From Scybalousia_A sp963540815 (lineage in GTDB: Bacteria; Bacteroidota; Bacteroidia; Bacteroidales; P3), in assembly GCA_963540815.1 (NCBI GenBank), contig CAUTQY010000001.1, positions 62,001 through 126,000 on the forward strand: a stretch of 64,000 nucleotides of DNA, read 5' to 3'. Under the pieces are notes generated by a model that saw nothing but the letters and a program-made list of their open reading frames with translations, was not told the DNA's origin and did not search any database. Shown piece after piece: positions 16,745-26,263 of this stretch. Made by a program: the position numbers and the translations under genes. Position 1 is the first letter of the stretch; the number at the start of each line of letters is the position of its first letter.

Positions 16745-18778
16745 CTACATTTGTATTTTTGTACCAACTATTGCCCAACGTCCCGGTTGCGGTATGTTAC
16801 CTATACCATAATAATCCTCGTCCAAAATATTTGATACGCCTACATAAACATTAACCATAGAGTTTAGACTATAATCTACATTGGCATCCACAGTAAAAAA
16901 AGGTTTGTAGTTTTTGTTTTCTCCCGCAGAGTTGTTTTTATAGGAAACAAACTGCCCCTCTCTTACACAATATTTGCCTAACAAATTAAATCTGAAACTT
17001 TCGGCAAAAGGTAAAGAAAAGTTTGCCGAAAGTTTGTGTTTCAGATAATTGAAAACATACTGAGAGACATAATCGGTTTTAGCCTTATCTGTTTTTAGAT
17101 AAGAGTAGGAAATTGTTAGAGTGCTGTTATCTGCCAAAATGTAAGCAAATTCGTCCAAAAATATTTTTGTGTAAAAATCCCAACCGTATTTGTTTAACTC
17201 ATTAATGTTCCTTGTTATCCAAACACCGTTGCTGTTTTTGTCTTGCATCCAATCTATGAGGTCTTTTCCTTGCGTATAAAAACCGGAAAGATTTGCCAAA
17301 AAATAACGATTGCGATATTTCATGCCTGCCTCGTATGAAGTTGATTTTTCTTGTTGCAGATTAGGATTTGCTTCATGTATAGCGTCCGAATAATATAACT
17401 CCGTATAGGACGGCAAACGCGACGCTGAGCTAAAGCAGGCATAAATATCAAAATGAGTTGAAAATCTATATGATAAATTCAAAGAAGGGTAAACATTAAA
17501 ATCTTTCTGCTCTATCATGGTATTGTAAAATGACAACAAGCCAAGTGTCGCCACAAAACCCTTATAAGTATAATTTCCTTGCAAAAAGTAAGAAATATTT
17601 AATCTTTGTTTATAATGGTCAAAATAATCACCGTGCAAAGCATGGGTTTTTTCCCCTAATTTATTGCTCAACACATCCTCATACCTGAGGTCTGTGCCGA
17701 AATTCAGAGAAAAATTGTTTTTGGAATACTGAAAATCCATATTTGTGCCGACTACGTTACTATTGTGATGATTGTGTCCTATTTCGGAACCTTTTATTAA
17801 TTCATAATCATCAGTGTGTAAATTATAGTAAGCCGAAGGAACAAATTTTAATTTATCTTTCAATAAATTGAAATAACCCTTGAAAGAGACTAGGAACGAA
17901 GAGGTCTTATCGTGCTGATTCGGGTATTTGGCAGAGTAAAAAGTATTGGCATCATAGTCTTTGTAATTATAGCCAAGAGAGAAATCCATTTTGTTATTAT
18001 TTACAAGATTTACTCTATTGCGATACAATACATTATACATATCGTATGCCGAATTCTCTATGTATCCGTTGGAAGTTTTGTAGCCTACGGAAAGGGTGTT
18101 TGAAATATTTTTGATTTGTTTGGAAACACTACTCTCTATGTTTGCAAAGCCGTTTTCTCCCATTTCGGCAAGAGAGTAAATTGTGTTTTGTTGATTTTTT
18201 TTTGTTATTATGTTTATTCCTCCCGAGAAAGCGGAAGCACCGTAAATTATTGCAGAAGGTCCTTTAAGAATTTCTATACGTTCTATGTCTGAAAGATTTA
18301 TGGGAATGTCCATAGAATAGTGACCTGTCTGCGGATTGGAAACATTGATGCCGTCAACTAAGATGGCTGTTTGGTCAAAATTGCCTCCTCTCAAAGATAC
18401 ATCGGATTGAACCCCGTGCCTTCCTCTTGTTTGTATATCTACCGAGGCAACAGCAGACAAGAGTTCTTCCACACTTTGAACCTTGAGATTGGCTATGTCC
18501 CTACTCGTAATAACGGTGACGGTTTTACCAACTTGATTAATTGGCAACAGAGCAGAGTCCTGTACGACTATCTCCTCCAAAACTTTTTCTTTTAACGAAC
18601 CTTCTGCAGGAAGAGTGGTATTGTTTTGCCCCTTAGACACATTGGCAAAGGTCAAAGTCATAACGGAGACTACTCCTATGCTTACCGCCTTGTGCATAGA
18701 ATTGTATGCACTGTAAGGCTTTCTTTCAAAACGTTTGAAACGAAAAGTCTTGATTTTGAAACTCAGTTTCTTTTTCAT
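16745..18778 (-). CDS. TonB-dependent outer-membrane receptor (BtuB-like)
   Basis: A 677-residue receptor with an N-terminal export region (hydrophobic MHKAVSIGVVSVMTLTFA after a basic leader), a plug domain (about 75-190: DVSLRGGNFDQTAILVDGIN, IERIEILKGPSAIIYG) and a 22-strand barrel to the C-terminus. It would import a large ligand using TonB energy. The plug resembles BtuB-type receptors, but there is no cobalamin riboswitch or btuCDF neighbour, so the ligand is open. I chose the ATG at 18778 because an upstream in-frame extension lacks signal features and reaches the -7 box. That box is CAAAATTA at 18863-18870 (minus-strand TAATTTTG). Confidence 0.88.
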   Translation of the reverse strand: MKKKLSFKIKTFRFKRFERKPYSAYNSMHKAVSIGVVSVMTLTFANVSKGQNNTTLPAEGSLKEKVLEEIVVQDSALLPINQVGKTVTVITSRDIANLKVQSVEELLSAVASVDIQTRGRHGVQSDVSLRGGNFDQTAILVDGINVSNPQTGHYSMDIPINLSDIERIEILKGPSAIIYGASAFSGGINIITKKNQQNTIYSLAEMGENGFANIESSVSKQIKNISNTLSVGYKTSNGYIENSAYDMYNVLYRNRVNLVNNNKMDFSLGYNYKDYDANTFYSAKYPNQHDKTSSFLVSFKGYFNLLKDKLKFVPSAYYNLHTDDYELIKGSEIGHNHHNSNVVGTNMDFQYSKNNFSLNFGTDLRYEDVLSNKLGEKTHALHGDYFDHYKQRLNISYFLQGNYTYKGFVATLGLLSFYNTMIEQKDFNVYPSLNLSYRFSTHFDIYACFSSASRLPSYTELYYSDAIHEANPNLQQEKSTSYEAGMKYRNRYFLANLSGFYTQGKDLIDWMQDKNSNGVWITRNINELNKYGWDFYTKIFLDEFAYILADNSTLTISYSYLKTDKAKTDYVSQYVFNYLKHKLSANFSLPFAESFRFNLLGKYCVREGQFVSYKNNSAGENKNYKPFFTVDANVDYSLNSMVNVYVGVSNILDEDYYGIGNIPQPGRWAIVGTKIQM

Positions 18779-18914
18779 TTTAATTTGATTTTTGTTATTA
18801 ATTATGTAATAAAAAATAGAATATGAAAAAATTATTTTCATATTCGTATACTTTTTGGAATGCAAAATTACAAATATTTACCGCAAAACAAGAATATTTG
18901 TATTGTAGAGGGTG

Positions 18915-19970
18915 TTACCCAATAGGTTTTTTATGTGTTTGAACATTTACGGACTCTTGATGTATAAGAGTATATATCTCCTTTATAAAGTCTTCGTCTA
19001 TGTCGTATTTTTTACTTGTTTTTACGATATTGTCAAGTACTTCTTGCCATCTGTTGAGTTGAAAAACACTCATATTATTTTTTATTTTCACTTGGGCAAT
19101 CTTTCTACTCAATAACATTCTTTCACCTATCAAAGCACATATTTTTTTGTCTATTTCATTAATTTCTTCTCTGTATATTCTCAGATACTCATCGTTTTTA
19201 TCTTCGAGGGTAGGGAATCTGAGATTATCAATAAAATTTTTAATTGTAGAAGAATATAATTGTTGGTCGGCATCCGTCTTGGCAACAGGGGGATTTGGGT
19301 GAGTCTCTATCATCAAACCGTCAAACCCTATGTTTATGGCACAATTTGCAACTTCCTTGACCAATTCTCTTTTGCCTGCAATATGACTTGGGTCACAAAT
19401 AATTTTTATATCCCTTCTCAAACGCTTCAACTCCAAAGGTATTCTCCAAAGCGGACTTTGTCTGTATATACCATTGTTTTCCAGCTCAAAACCTCTGTGG
19501 ATGGCTACAACGTCACCCATACCCGATTTTTCTATTCTTTCTATACTTCCGAGCCATGTGTTAATGTTGGGAATGGGCGGATTTTTTATTAGAACGGATA
19601 GATTGGTTACCCCTTTGAGACTTTCCGCTATTTCTTGTACGGAAAAAGGATTGGAAGCTGTCCTTGCGCCCAGCCATACGGCGTCCATACCATATTTCAA
19701 ACACAACTCAACATGAAAGGGAGAAGCAACCTCGGTACATACGGAAAGATGATATTTTTCTTTGACTTTTTTGAGCCATACCAAACCTTGTTCCCCTACA
19801 CCTTCAAATCCGTTAGGTCTTGTTCTCGGTTTCCAAATGCCCGCTCTGAATAAAGATACACCGGATTTGGCAACATCCTTTGCGCAAATATCTGTCTGAG
19901 AGAAAGATTCCGCGCTGCAAGGACCGCAAATAATAATGGGTTTAGTTAAGACAGATAGAGATTCTTTCAT
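18915..19970 (-). CDS. Bifunctional DAHP synthase / chorismate mutase (type II)
   Basis: The N-terminal part (about 1-255) is a DAHP synthase of the KDO8P-like class: ICGPCSAES, KPRTRPNGFEGVGEQGL, DPSHIAGKRELV and IETHPNPPVAKTDADQQL. It joins phosphoenolpyruvate and erythrose-4-phosphate at the entry of the shikimate pathway. The C-terminal 85 residues are an AroQ chorismate mutase (YREEINEIDKKICALIGERM, SRKIAQVK), which makes prephenate and often gives feedback control in such fusions. The 351-residue length fits the Bacteroidota form. Prephenate dehydrogenase and dehydratase genes are not adjacent. A possible small gene overlaps its start. Confidence 0.95.
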   Translation of the reverse strand: MKESLSVLTKPIIICGPCSAESFSQTDICAKDVAKSGVSLFRAGIWKPRTRPNGFEGVGEQGLVWLKKVKEKYHLSVCTEVASPFHVELCLKYGMDAVWLGARTASNPFSVQEIAESLKGVTNLSVLIKNPPIPNINTWLGSIERIEKSGMGDVVAIHRGFELENNGIYRQSPLWRIPLELKRLRRDIKIICDPSHIAGKRELVKEVANCAINIGFDGLMIETHPNPPVAKTDADQQLYSSTIKNFIDNLRFPTLEDKNDEYLRIYREEINEIDKKICALIGERMLLSRKIAQVKIKNNMSVFQLNRWQEVLDNIVKTSKKYDIDEDFIKEIYTLIHQESVNVQTHKKPIG

Positions 19971-20112
19971 TCAAACTTGTGCTAAAAACATCCACAGTCA
20001 TAGAATAATCAACGATGGCACTCAAAACCTTACGACTAGGAAATTTTGTATCGGCAAGTGATTCTGCCCAATCTTTTGCCCATATAACAAAAAGATTATA
20101 ATACTTTTCCAT
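19942..20112 (-). CDS. Possible 56-residue small protein overlapping the DAHP synthase gene
   Basis: The ATG at 20112 opens 56 codons with balanced, protein-like composition (MEKYYNLFVIWAKDWAESLA, then DTKFPSRKVLSAIVDYSMTV), ending 29 nt inside the DAHP synthase gene in another frame. I do not recognise a family. The overlap could couple its translation to the next gene. It may equally be a chance frame in the leader of that gene, so confidence is moderate to low. Confidence 0.4.
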   Translation of the reverse strand: MEKYYNLFVIWAKDWAESLADTKFPSRKVLSAIVDYSMTVDVFSTSLNERISICLN

Positions 20113-20253
20113 TTTCTTAGAACTTTCTTTTTCAAATATATTCAGTAGTATAACGACTATTCTCTGTTTTTATTATACAAATATTTCCTTAGAGCTCATA
20201 AGTATTTGCATTTAAAATATTTCGTACCTTTGCAAAACTTAAAAAAAGAAATA

Positions 20254-20691
20254 ATGAGTATACTAAAAATAATAAACAAAAGCAACAATCCCATGCCCAA
20301 ATACGAAACAGAACAATCTGCCGGCATGGATTTGCGTGCATATATACCAAATAGCATAGAAATAAAACCGTTGCAAAGACTATTGATACCCACAGGCTTG
20401 TATATGGAATTGGAAAACGGTTATGAGGCACAAATACGTCCTCGTAGCGGTTTGGCACTAAAAAACGGTATTACGGTTTTGAACTCACCGGGCACGATAG
20501 ACGCCGATTACAGGGGAGAAATAAAGGTTTTGCTTGTCAATCTTTCTGCAGAGGATTTTGTGATAAATTCCGGCGAAAGAATAGCGCAAATGGTTATAAC
20601 CAAACACGATAAAGCACAGATAATAGTTACAGACAATCTGTCCGATACTGCAAGGGGAGAAGGCGGATTTGGTCATACGGGAAGTAAATAA
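20254..20691 (+). CDS. dut: dUTP diphosphatase
   Basis: The 145-residue enzyme hydrolyses dUTP to dUMP and pyrophosphate, keeping uracil out of DNA and feeding thymidylate synthesis. All five trimeric-dUTPase motifs are present: AGMDLRAYI (I), RPRSGLA (II), GTIDADYRGEI (III), RIAQMVI (IV) and RGEGGFGHTG (V). I place the start at the ATG at 20254; a longer frame from 20206 runs through the promoter box TACCTTTG at 20225-20232. tyrS follows after 30 nt and is probably co-transcribed. Confidence 0.95.
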   Translation: MSILKIINKSNNPMPKYETEQSAGMDLRAYIPNSIEIKPLQRLLIPTGLYMELENGYEAQIRPRSGLALKNGITVLNSPGTIDADYRGEIKVLLVNLSAEDFVINSGERIAQMVITKHDKAQIIVTDNLSDTARGEGGFGHTGSK

Positions 20692-20721
20692 CAACCATAA
20701 ACATTAAATAATAATAAACAG

Positions 20722-22002
20722 ATGAAAGATTTTGTAGCAGAGTTGAAATGGAGAAATATGATTCACTCCATAATGTCGGGAACACAAGAAGAGTTGGAAA
20801 AAGGTATGACAACGGCTTACGTAGGTATAGACCCTACGGCAGACAGTTTGCACATAGGACACCTGGTTGGGATAATGATACTTACTCATTTTCAAGCCTG
20901 CGGACACAGACCTTTAGTCGTTTTGGGCGGTGCAACGGGAATGATAGGCGACCCTTCCTTTAAAAGTCAAGAAAGAGTATTGCTTACACCCGAAACCATC
21001 AAGCACAATCAAGAGTGCATAAAAAAACAGTTGGAAAAATTTCTTTCCTTTGATGAGAAACAGAAAAACCATGCCAAGATTCTCAACAATTATGATTGGA
21101 TGAAAGACTGGACTTTTATAGATTTTATTAGGGAAATAGGCAAACATATAACGGTAAATTATATGATGGCCAAAGACAGTGTAAAAAAGAGAATAGAAAC
21201 AGGTATTTCTTTTACCGAATTCTCTTACCAACTAATGCAAGGCTACGATTATCTTTATTTGTATCAAAAATATAATTGTCATTTGCAAATGGGAGGCTCC
21301 GACCAATGGGGTAATATAACCACAGGAGCCGAACTCATACGCAGAGTTTTGGACAAAGATGCCTTTGCCATTGTTTGCCCATTAGTAACCAAAGCGGACG
21401 GCAACAAATTCGGCAAAACGGAAAAAGGAAATATATGGTTGGACAAAGAAAAAACTTCTCCGTATGCTTTTTATCAATTTTGGTTGAATTTGTCGGACGA
21501 AGACGCTACCAAATTTATTCGCATATTTACTTTGAAAACAAAAGAGGAAATATCGGAGTTGGAAAGTTTGCACAAACAAGACCCTTCTCAGAGAGTTTTG
21601 CAAAAGGCTTTGGCAAAAGATATAACCGTAAAAGTACATAGTCAAGAGGATTACGAGGCTGCAATAGAAGCCTCACAAATACTTTTCGGCAAAGGAACTA
21701 CCGAAACATTGAAAAAATTGGATGAACAAACATTTTTGAGTGTCTTTGACGGAGTGCCTCAATTCAAAGTTGGAAAATCTGCAATAAAGGACGGTATAGG
21801 AATAGTTGACCTCTTGGCAGAGAAAACCAATATTTTAAACTCCAAAAGTGAAGTTCGTAGGGCTTTAAAAGAAAATTCTTTGTCTGTGAATAAAGAAAAA
21901 ATAGACGAAAATTACATATCAAATGCCACCTCCTTATTAAACGACAAATATATCCTTGTCCAAAAAGGCAAAAAGAATTACTTTATTATCGTTGCAGAAT
22001 AA
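20722..22002 (+). CDS. tyrS: Tyrosyl-tRNA synthetase
   Basis: A class I synthetase of 426 residues that charges tRNA-Tyr. The HIGH motif is at 44-47 (DSLHIGHLVG), the KMSKS equivalent is KFGKT near 229, which is normal for bacterial TyrRS, and the tRNA-recognition S4-like domain fills the last 70 residues. It begins 30 nt after dut and ends at a strong intrinsic terminator. No T-box or attenuator is visible. Confidence 0.96.
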   Translation: MKDFVAELKWRNMIHSIMSGTQEELEKGMTTAYVGIDPTADSLHIGHLVGIMILTHFQACGHRPLVVLGGATGMIGDPSFKSQERVLLTPETIKHNQECIKKQLEKFLSFDEKQKNHAKILNNYDWMKDWTFIDFIREIGKHITVNYMMAKDSVKKRIETGISFTEFSYQLMQGYDYLYLYQKYNCHLQMGGSDQWGNITTGAELIRRVLDKDAFAIVCPLVTKADGNKFGKTEKGNIWLDKEKTSPYAFYQFWLNLSDEDATKFIRIFTLKTKEEISELESLHKQDPSQRVLQKALAKDITVKVHSQEDYEAAIEASQILFGKGTTETLKKLDEQTFLSVFDGVPQFKVGKSAIKDGIGIVDLLAEKTNILNSKSEVRRALKENSLSVNKEKIDENYISNATSLLNDKYILVQKGKKNYFIIVAE

Positions 22003-22016
22003 AAAATATAAATTGC

Positions 22017-22055
22017 AAAAATAGGGTAGATTAGGCTTTATCTACCCTATTTTTT
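22017..22055 (+). terminator. Intrinsic terminator after tyrS
   Basis: A perfect 14-bp stem (AAAAATAGGGTAGA with its complement) around a 10-nt loop, with the T-run forming part of the stem and continuing after it, 15 nt from the tyrS stop. Confidence 0.85.
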
Positions 22056-22108
22056 ATTTTAATTAATTTTCTCTCCCCTCCCTATCATCATTGCATACCC
22101 TTCTTTTC

Positions 22109-22653
22109 CGTCACTGCGAGCGAAAGCAAAGCAATCCATGAAATAATGTGTTATTGCGAGCAACTTTATTGCGTGGCAATCCGCAAAACACGTCATTGCT
22201 AGCAACTTTATTGCAAAGCAATCCATTCCGCTTTATATTCTTGCCATACCGTATAAAAATTTTGCCTTTCTTTGTTTGGTTTCTGCCAAACAGCGATTCG
22301 TTATCAAAAAAACATAGTTTTTTGACTCAAAAAACTATGTTTTTTTGCCGGAAAAACTATGTTTTTTCAACATCGAAACAAAGAATGGCAGAAACCAAAA
22401 GCCCAAAGGCAGAATTATAATAAGAAATTGACTGCTTCAATGCGTTTGCAATGACGGACTCGGACGACCGACGTCGTAACAATCCATATCTTAATTATCC
22501 ATATCGTCCGCATCCGTCATTGCGAGACATAAGGCAAGGCAATCCGCAAAACAACCAATAAAGCGGTACGGATTACTTCATTACGCTCGCAATGATGATT
22601 TGTAACATTCTTTTTTTTGTATTGTCACGCAACAAAGTTGCTAGCAATGATGG
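22109..22653. repeat. Cluster of about seven REP-like repeat units upstream of htpG
   Basis: Units share the ends GTCATTGCGAGC and AAGCAATCC, each with an imperfect internal inverted repeat. I place them at about 22109-22137, 22150-22182, 22191-22224 and 22515-22545 (direct) and 22431-22456, 22570-22597 and 22621-22653 (inverted). They fill a gene-free 930-nt gap between tyrS and htpG, together with a nested palindromic element. The same motif recurs at 53.4 kb. The short open frames here show no protein features. No REP-associated transposase is in the window. Confidence 0.75.
22275..22399. repeat. 125-nt nested palindromic element within the REP cluster
   Basis: Perfect 14-nt terminal inverted repeats (TTTGGTTTCTGCCA at 22275-22288 and its complement at 22386-22399) enclose three copies of AAAAACTATGTTTTTT: one inverted (22306-22323) and two direct (22329-22346, 22351-22367). 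The core can fold into alternative hairpins with T-runs. It resembles a small non-autonomous element or a multi-hairpin transcription stop. Confidence 0.7.
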
Positions 22654-22932
22654 ACGTGGAGAGATCGCTCTTAACGCGGACGTGTTACGGAAATATATTT
22701 TAATTAATGCGTAAAGAGAAAGAATTACTTGGTAAATAAAGTTTCTTTGCTGTGATGTTCGGGGAGGAGAAAAAAATAAGCACCCATTAGAAAGAGTTGC
22801 TCTGTAAAATAAGATTTCTTTAGGCTGACAAAATGGCAGATGCGCTTGTTTGGAATATCTTTTGTTTATCATTAAAACTAAAATTAATTTACAAAGCAAC
22901 AAGTCTAATAAGTAGTAAAAATATAATAAGAG

Positions 22933-24864
22933 ATGAGTGACGAAATAAAACAACAGCCTGAGGCTGTAAAAGGGCAGATTAACGTAAAGACGGAAAATAT
23001 TTTTCCTGTTATAAAGAAGTTTTTGTATTCCGACCATGAAATATTTCTTAGAGAAATAGTATCAAATGCTGTGGATGCTTCTCAGAAGTTAAAAACCCTT
23101 TCTTCTCTCGGACAGGTAGAAGGAGAAGTTGGAGATTTAATAATAGATGTAAACATAGACGAAAAAAACAAGACTCTTTCTGTTATAGATCGAGGTATAG
23201 GCATGACAAAAGATGAGGTGGAAAAATACATAACCCAAATTGCTTTTTCCGGTGCCGAGGAGTTCTTGCAAAATTTCAAAGGCAAGTCCGAAGCGGAAGC
23301 AAATGCCTTGATAGGACATTTCGGTTTGGGATTTTTCTCCTCTTTTATGGTTTCCAAACAGGTGGAAATTTTTACAAAATCATACAAAGACGCACCCGCT
23401 GTGCATTGGGTATGTGACGGAGATACGGAATATACGATAGAACAAGCAGAGAAAAAAGAGCGTGGAACGGAGATAATAATGCATATTTCGGAAGATTGTC
23501 TGGAGTTTTTGCAAGAGAGTAAAATTTTGGAACTTCTAAGAAAATACTGCAAATTTATGCCCGTACCTATTCGCTTTGGCAAGGAAAAAATTTGGGTAGA
23601 TAGTGAGACGGAGAAAGATAAGGAGGGTAACCCAAAACGAGTTGAAAAAGAACAAGACCGTATAATAAACGATACCAATCCTTTATGGAAAAGAAAGCCT
23701 TCCGAGCTGAAAGACGAGGATTATAATAAATTCTACCGGGAATTATATCCTATGAATTTTGACGACCCCTTGTTTCACATACACCTTAATGTAGACTATC
23801 CTTTTAACCTAACGGGTATATTGTATTTTCCAAAACTGAAAAGAAATATAGACCCAAGTTTGGAAAAAATACAATTGTACTGCAATCAAGTTTTTGTAAC
23901 CGATAGCGTTGAAGGAGTTGTAGCTCAGTATATGATGCTTTTGCGCGGAGTTTTGGACTCACCGGATATACCGTTGAATGTTTCTCGTTCCTATCTGCAA
24001 AGCGATAGCAATGTAAAAAAGATTTCTTCTCATATTTCCAAAAAAGTTGCCGATAAGTTGGAGGAAATTTCAAACAAGGAACACGAGGAGTTTGTTAAGA
24101 AATGGGACGACCTTAAAGTATTTATAGAGTATGGTATGCTTTCGGATGAGAAATTTTACGAAAGAATGCAAAATATCTATCTTTTGAAAAATACTGACGG
24201 AGAATTCTTTAATTTTGAGGACTACAAAAAGAAAATAGAAACCCTGCAAACGGATAAGAACAAAACCTTGATTTATCTTTACGCAAAAAATACGGAACAA
24301 CAATATGCCTATATTCAAGCCGCTAAGGATAAGGGTTATGATGTGCTTTTGATGGACGGAATTTTGGATTCTCATTTTGTAAATATGTTGGAGCAGAAGT
24401 TCCAAGGTGCAAGATTTGTGCGTATAGATTCGGATGTTATCAATAAATTGATAGAAAAGGACGAAAAAATACCTTCCAAACTCTCTAAGGAGCAAACGAA
24501 GAAAATAAAAGAATTGTTTGAACAAAATCTTGATACAAAGAAATTTACAACGCAAACGGATTCTTTGGAGGAGACTTCTCAACCGGTGACAATAACCCAA
24601 AATGAGTTTATGCGAAGAATGAAAGAGATGTCCGAAATAGGTGGAGGCGGAATGATGGGCTTATACGGAGATATGCCGGAAAGTTATAATCTTGTTATCA
24701 ACACAAACCATCCTTTGATATGGGAGATACTTCATTCCGATAATGTAGAACATCAAAAAGAGGTTATTTCTCAGTTAAAGGACCTTGCTTTGCTTTCTCA
24801 GGGATTGCTAAAAGGGGCTGCCTTAGATGAGTTTATCAAACGCAGTACCAAAATAATAGAGTAG
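22933..24864 (+). CDS. htpG: Molecular chaperone HtpG (Hsp90 family)
   Basis: A 643-residue ATP-driven dimeric chaperone. The GHKL ATP site is intact: EIVSNAVDAS (E41, N45), DRGIGMTKDE, GHFGLGFFSSFMVS and GTEIIMH. The middle domain (about 230-500) includes LNVSRSYLQSD with the conserved arginine that contacts ATP, and the C-terminal dimerisation domain follows. The length is slightly under that of many Bacteroides HtpG but no domain is missing. No heat-shock element is evident; upstream lies the repeat-rich gap. It is followed by a strong hairpin. Confidence 0.96.
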   Translation: MSDEIKQQPEAVKGQINVKTENIFPVIKKFLYSDHEIFLREIVSNAVDASQKLKTLSSLGQVEGEVGDLIIDVNIDEKNKTLSVIDRGIGMTKDEVEKYITQIAFSGAEEFLQNFKGKSEAEANALIGHFGLGFFSSFMVSKQVEIFTKSYKDAPAVHWVCDGDTEYTIEQAEKKERGTEIIMHISEDCLEFLQESKILELLRKYCKFMPVPIRFGKEKIWVDSETEKDKEGNPKRVEKEQDRIINDTNPLWKRKPSELKDEDYNKFYRELYPMNFDDPLFHIHLNVDYPFNLTGILYFPKLKRNIDPSLEKIQLYCNQVFVTDSVEGVVAQYMMLLRGVLDSPDIPLNVSRSYLQSDSNVKKISSHISKKVADKLEEISNKEHEEFVKKWDDLKVFIEYGMLSDEKFYERMQNIYLLKNTDGEFFNFEDYKKKIETLQTDKNKTLIYLYAKNTEQQYAYIQAAKDKGYDVLLMDGILDSHFVNMLEQKFQGARFVRIDSDVINKLIEKDEKIPSKLSKEQTKKIKELFEQNLDTKKFTTQTDSLEETSQPVTITQNEFMRRMKEMSEIGGGGMMGLYGDMPESYNLVINTNHPLIWEILHSDNVEHQKEVISQLKDLALLSQGLLKGAALDEFIKRSTKIIE

Positions 24865-24894
24865 AAAGATATTTTTGCAATTGAAATTTTAGTT

Positions 24895-24940
24895 TAAGAT
24901 TAGTTAAGTAAAGATATTTTTACTTAACTAATCTTATTTT
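24895..24940. terminator. Terminator between convergent htpG and dxr
   Basis: An 18-bp perfect stem (TAAGATTAGTTAAGTAAA and complement) with a 6-nt loop and a T-run on the plus strand. Its symmetry lets it serve both strands. Confidence 0.85.
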
Positions 24941-25056
24941 ATAATCAAACAATTAATGCAAGGGAAATAAAGACGTTTAACAGATACTAGAATACTATAT
25001 ACAAAAATATTATACGCATATAATACTTTGAATTATAATAAATTGTAAGATAAAAA

Positions 25057-26211
25057 CTACATGTTATTTTCCAACCAAAGCTTTACTTCCTTATCCGTAA
25101 GAAAATAGTCATCCAAACTTGGTTTGGCAACAAATGAACATTTTTGCATAGCTTTGTCTATAATATTAGGAATTTCCGTAAAACTTATTTTTCCTTTTAA
25201 AAATTTTTCTACCGCAAACTCATTTGCCGCATTCATTATACAAGGCATGTTTCCGCCCTTTCCTATGGCTTTAAAAGCAAAGTCCAAGCAAGGAAAGGTT
25301 TCTCTGTCGGGTTGTTCAAAGGTAAGATTTTGCAGTTTAAAAAAATCCGTTTCAACCACTGCTTCTTTTAATCTTAAAGGAAAACTAAGAGCATAGGCTA
25401 TTGCCAAATGCATATCGGGTGCGGACATTTGTGCCTTAATACTTCCGTCTGCAAACTCTACCATAGAATGCACAACACTTTGGGGATGTATGATAGGAAT
25501 TATGTTTTCGGCTTCCAAGCCAAAAAGCCATTTGGCCTCTATCATCTCCAAACCTTTATTCATTAGTGTAGCACTATCTATTGTAACTTTTTGTCCCATA
25601 GTCCAATTGGGATTTTTTAGTGCTTGATTGAGAGTAACTTTTTCTAAATCGGACTTTGTCTTTCCTCTGAATACTCCTCCGGAGGCTGTAAGAAGTATTT
25701 TTTTTATTGGGTTTTGATATTCTCCCTGCAAACACTGAAATATTGCAGAATGTTCGCTATCCACAGGAATAATACCCACTTGTTTTTTTTCTGCCAAACG
25801 AGTTATTATTTCACCTGCAACAACCAATGTTTCTTTGTTTGCCAAGGCTATGGTCTTGCAGTTTTCTATTGCCGATACGGAAGGCGCTAAGCCCGCAAAA
25901 CCTACCAAAGCCACTAAAACCAAATCTATATACTCAAATGTTACAACATCTTCTATGGACTTTTTACCGGCAAAAACTTTTATATAAGTATCTTTCAACG
26001 CTTGTTTTACTTGTAAATACTTGCGTTCGTTAGCAATAACAACTGCGTTCGGTTGAAACTCCAAAGCCTGACTTATCAACAAATCCGCATTATCATTTGC
26101 CGTAAGAACCTCTACGGTAAATAAATCTTTGTGTTTTCTAACAATGTCGAGGGTTTGCTTTCCTATGGAGCCCGTAGAACCAAGAAGGGCAATATGTTTG
26201 GCTTCATTCAT
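25057..26211 (-). CDS. dxr: 1-deoxy-D-xylulose 5-phosphate reductoisomerase
   Basis: Dxr converts DXP to MEP with NADPH, the committed step of the non-mevalonate isoprenoid pathway that also feeds the UppS reaction encoded at 60 kb. The N-terminal nucleotide loop GSTGSIG is at 11-17. Metal and substrate site motifs are DSEHSAIFQCL, LTASGGVFR and the long NWTMGQKVTIDSATLMNKG segment. 384 residues is the family length. folD and ffh lie upstream on the same strand with gaps of 50 and 30 nt, so a three-gene unit is likely. Confidence 0.96.
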   Translation of the reverse strand: MNEAKHIALLGSTGSIGKQTLDIVRKHKDLFTVEVLTANDNADLLISQALEFQPNAVVIANERKYLQVKQALKDTYIKVFAGKKSIEDVVTFEYIDLVLVALVGFAGLAPSVSAIENCKTIALANKETLVVAGEIITRLAEKKQVGIIPVDSEHSAIFQCLQGEYQNPIKKILLTASGGVFRGKTKSDLEKVTLNQALKNPNWTMGQKVTIDSATLMNKGLEMIEAKWLFGLEAENIIPIIHPQSVVHSMVEFADGSIKAQMSAPDMHLAIAYALSFPLRLKEAVVETDFFKLQNLTFEQPDRETFPCLDFAFKAIGKGGNMPCIMNAANEFAVEKFLKGKISFTEIPNIIDKAMQKCSFVAKPSLDDYFLTDKEVKLWLENNM

Positions 26212-26263
26212 GGATTTTATAAGAGATATTAATGCCTCTTTTCTTACAAGAAACTACACGCTC

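Noticed and set aside
16745..18865. Cobalamin riboswitch expected for a BtuB-like receptor
   Set aside because: The leader is short and shows no B12-box-like sequence.
20722..22002. Missing KMSKS motif in TyrS
   Set aside because: KFGKT is the normal form of this motif in bacterial tyrosyl-tRNA synthetases.
22148..22420. 90-codon plus-strand frame in the repeat cluster
   Set aside because: Its residues come from REP-like units and the nested palindrome (repeated LLRATLL/LLATLL), so it is translated repeat DNA.
22109..22653. CRISPR array
   Set aside because: The repeats are imperfect, occur in both orientations and have irregular spacing; no cas gene is near.
22573..23037. 154-codon minus-strand frame before htpG
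   Set aside because: It is built from repeat units and overlaps the start of htpG; no protein features.
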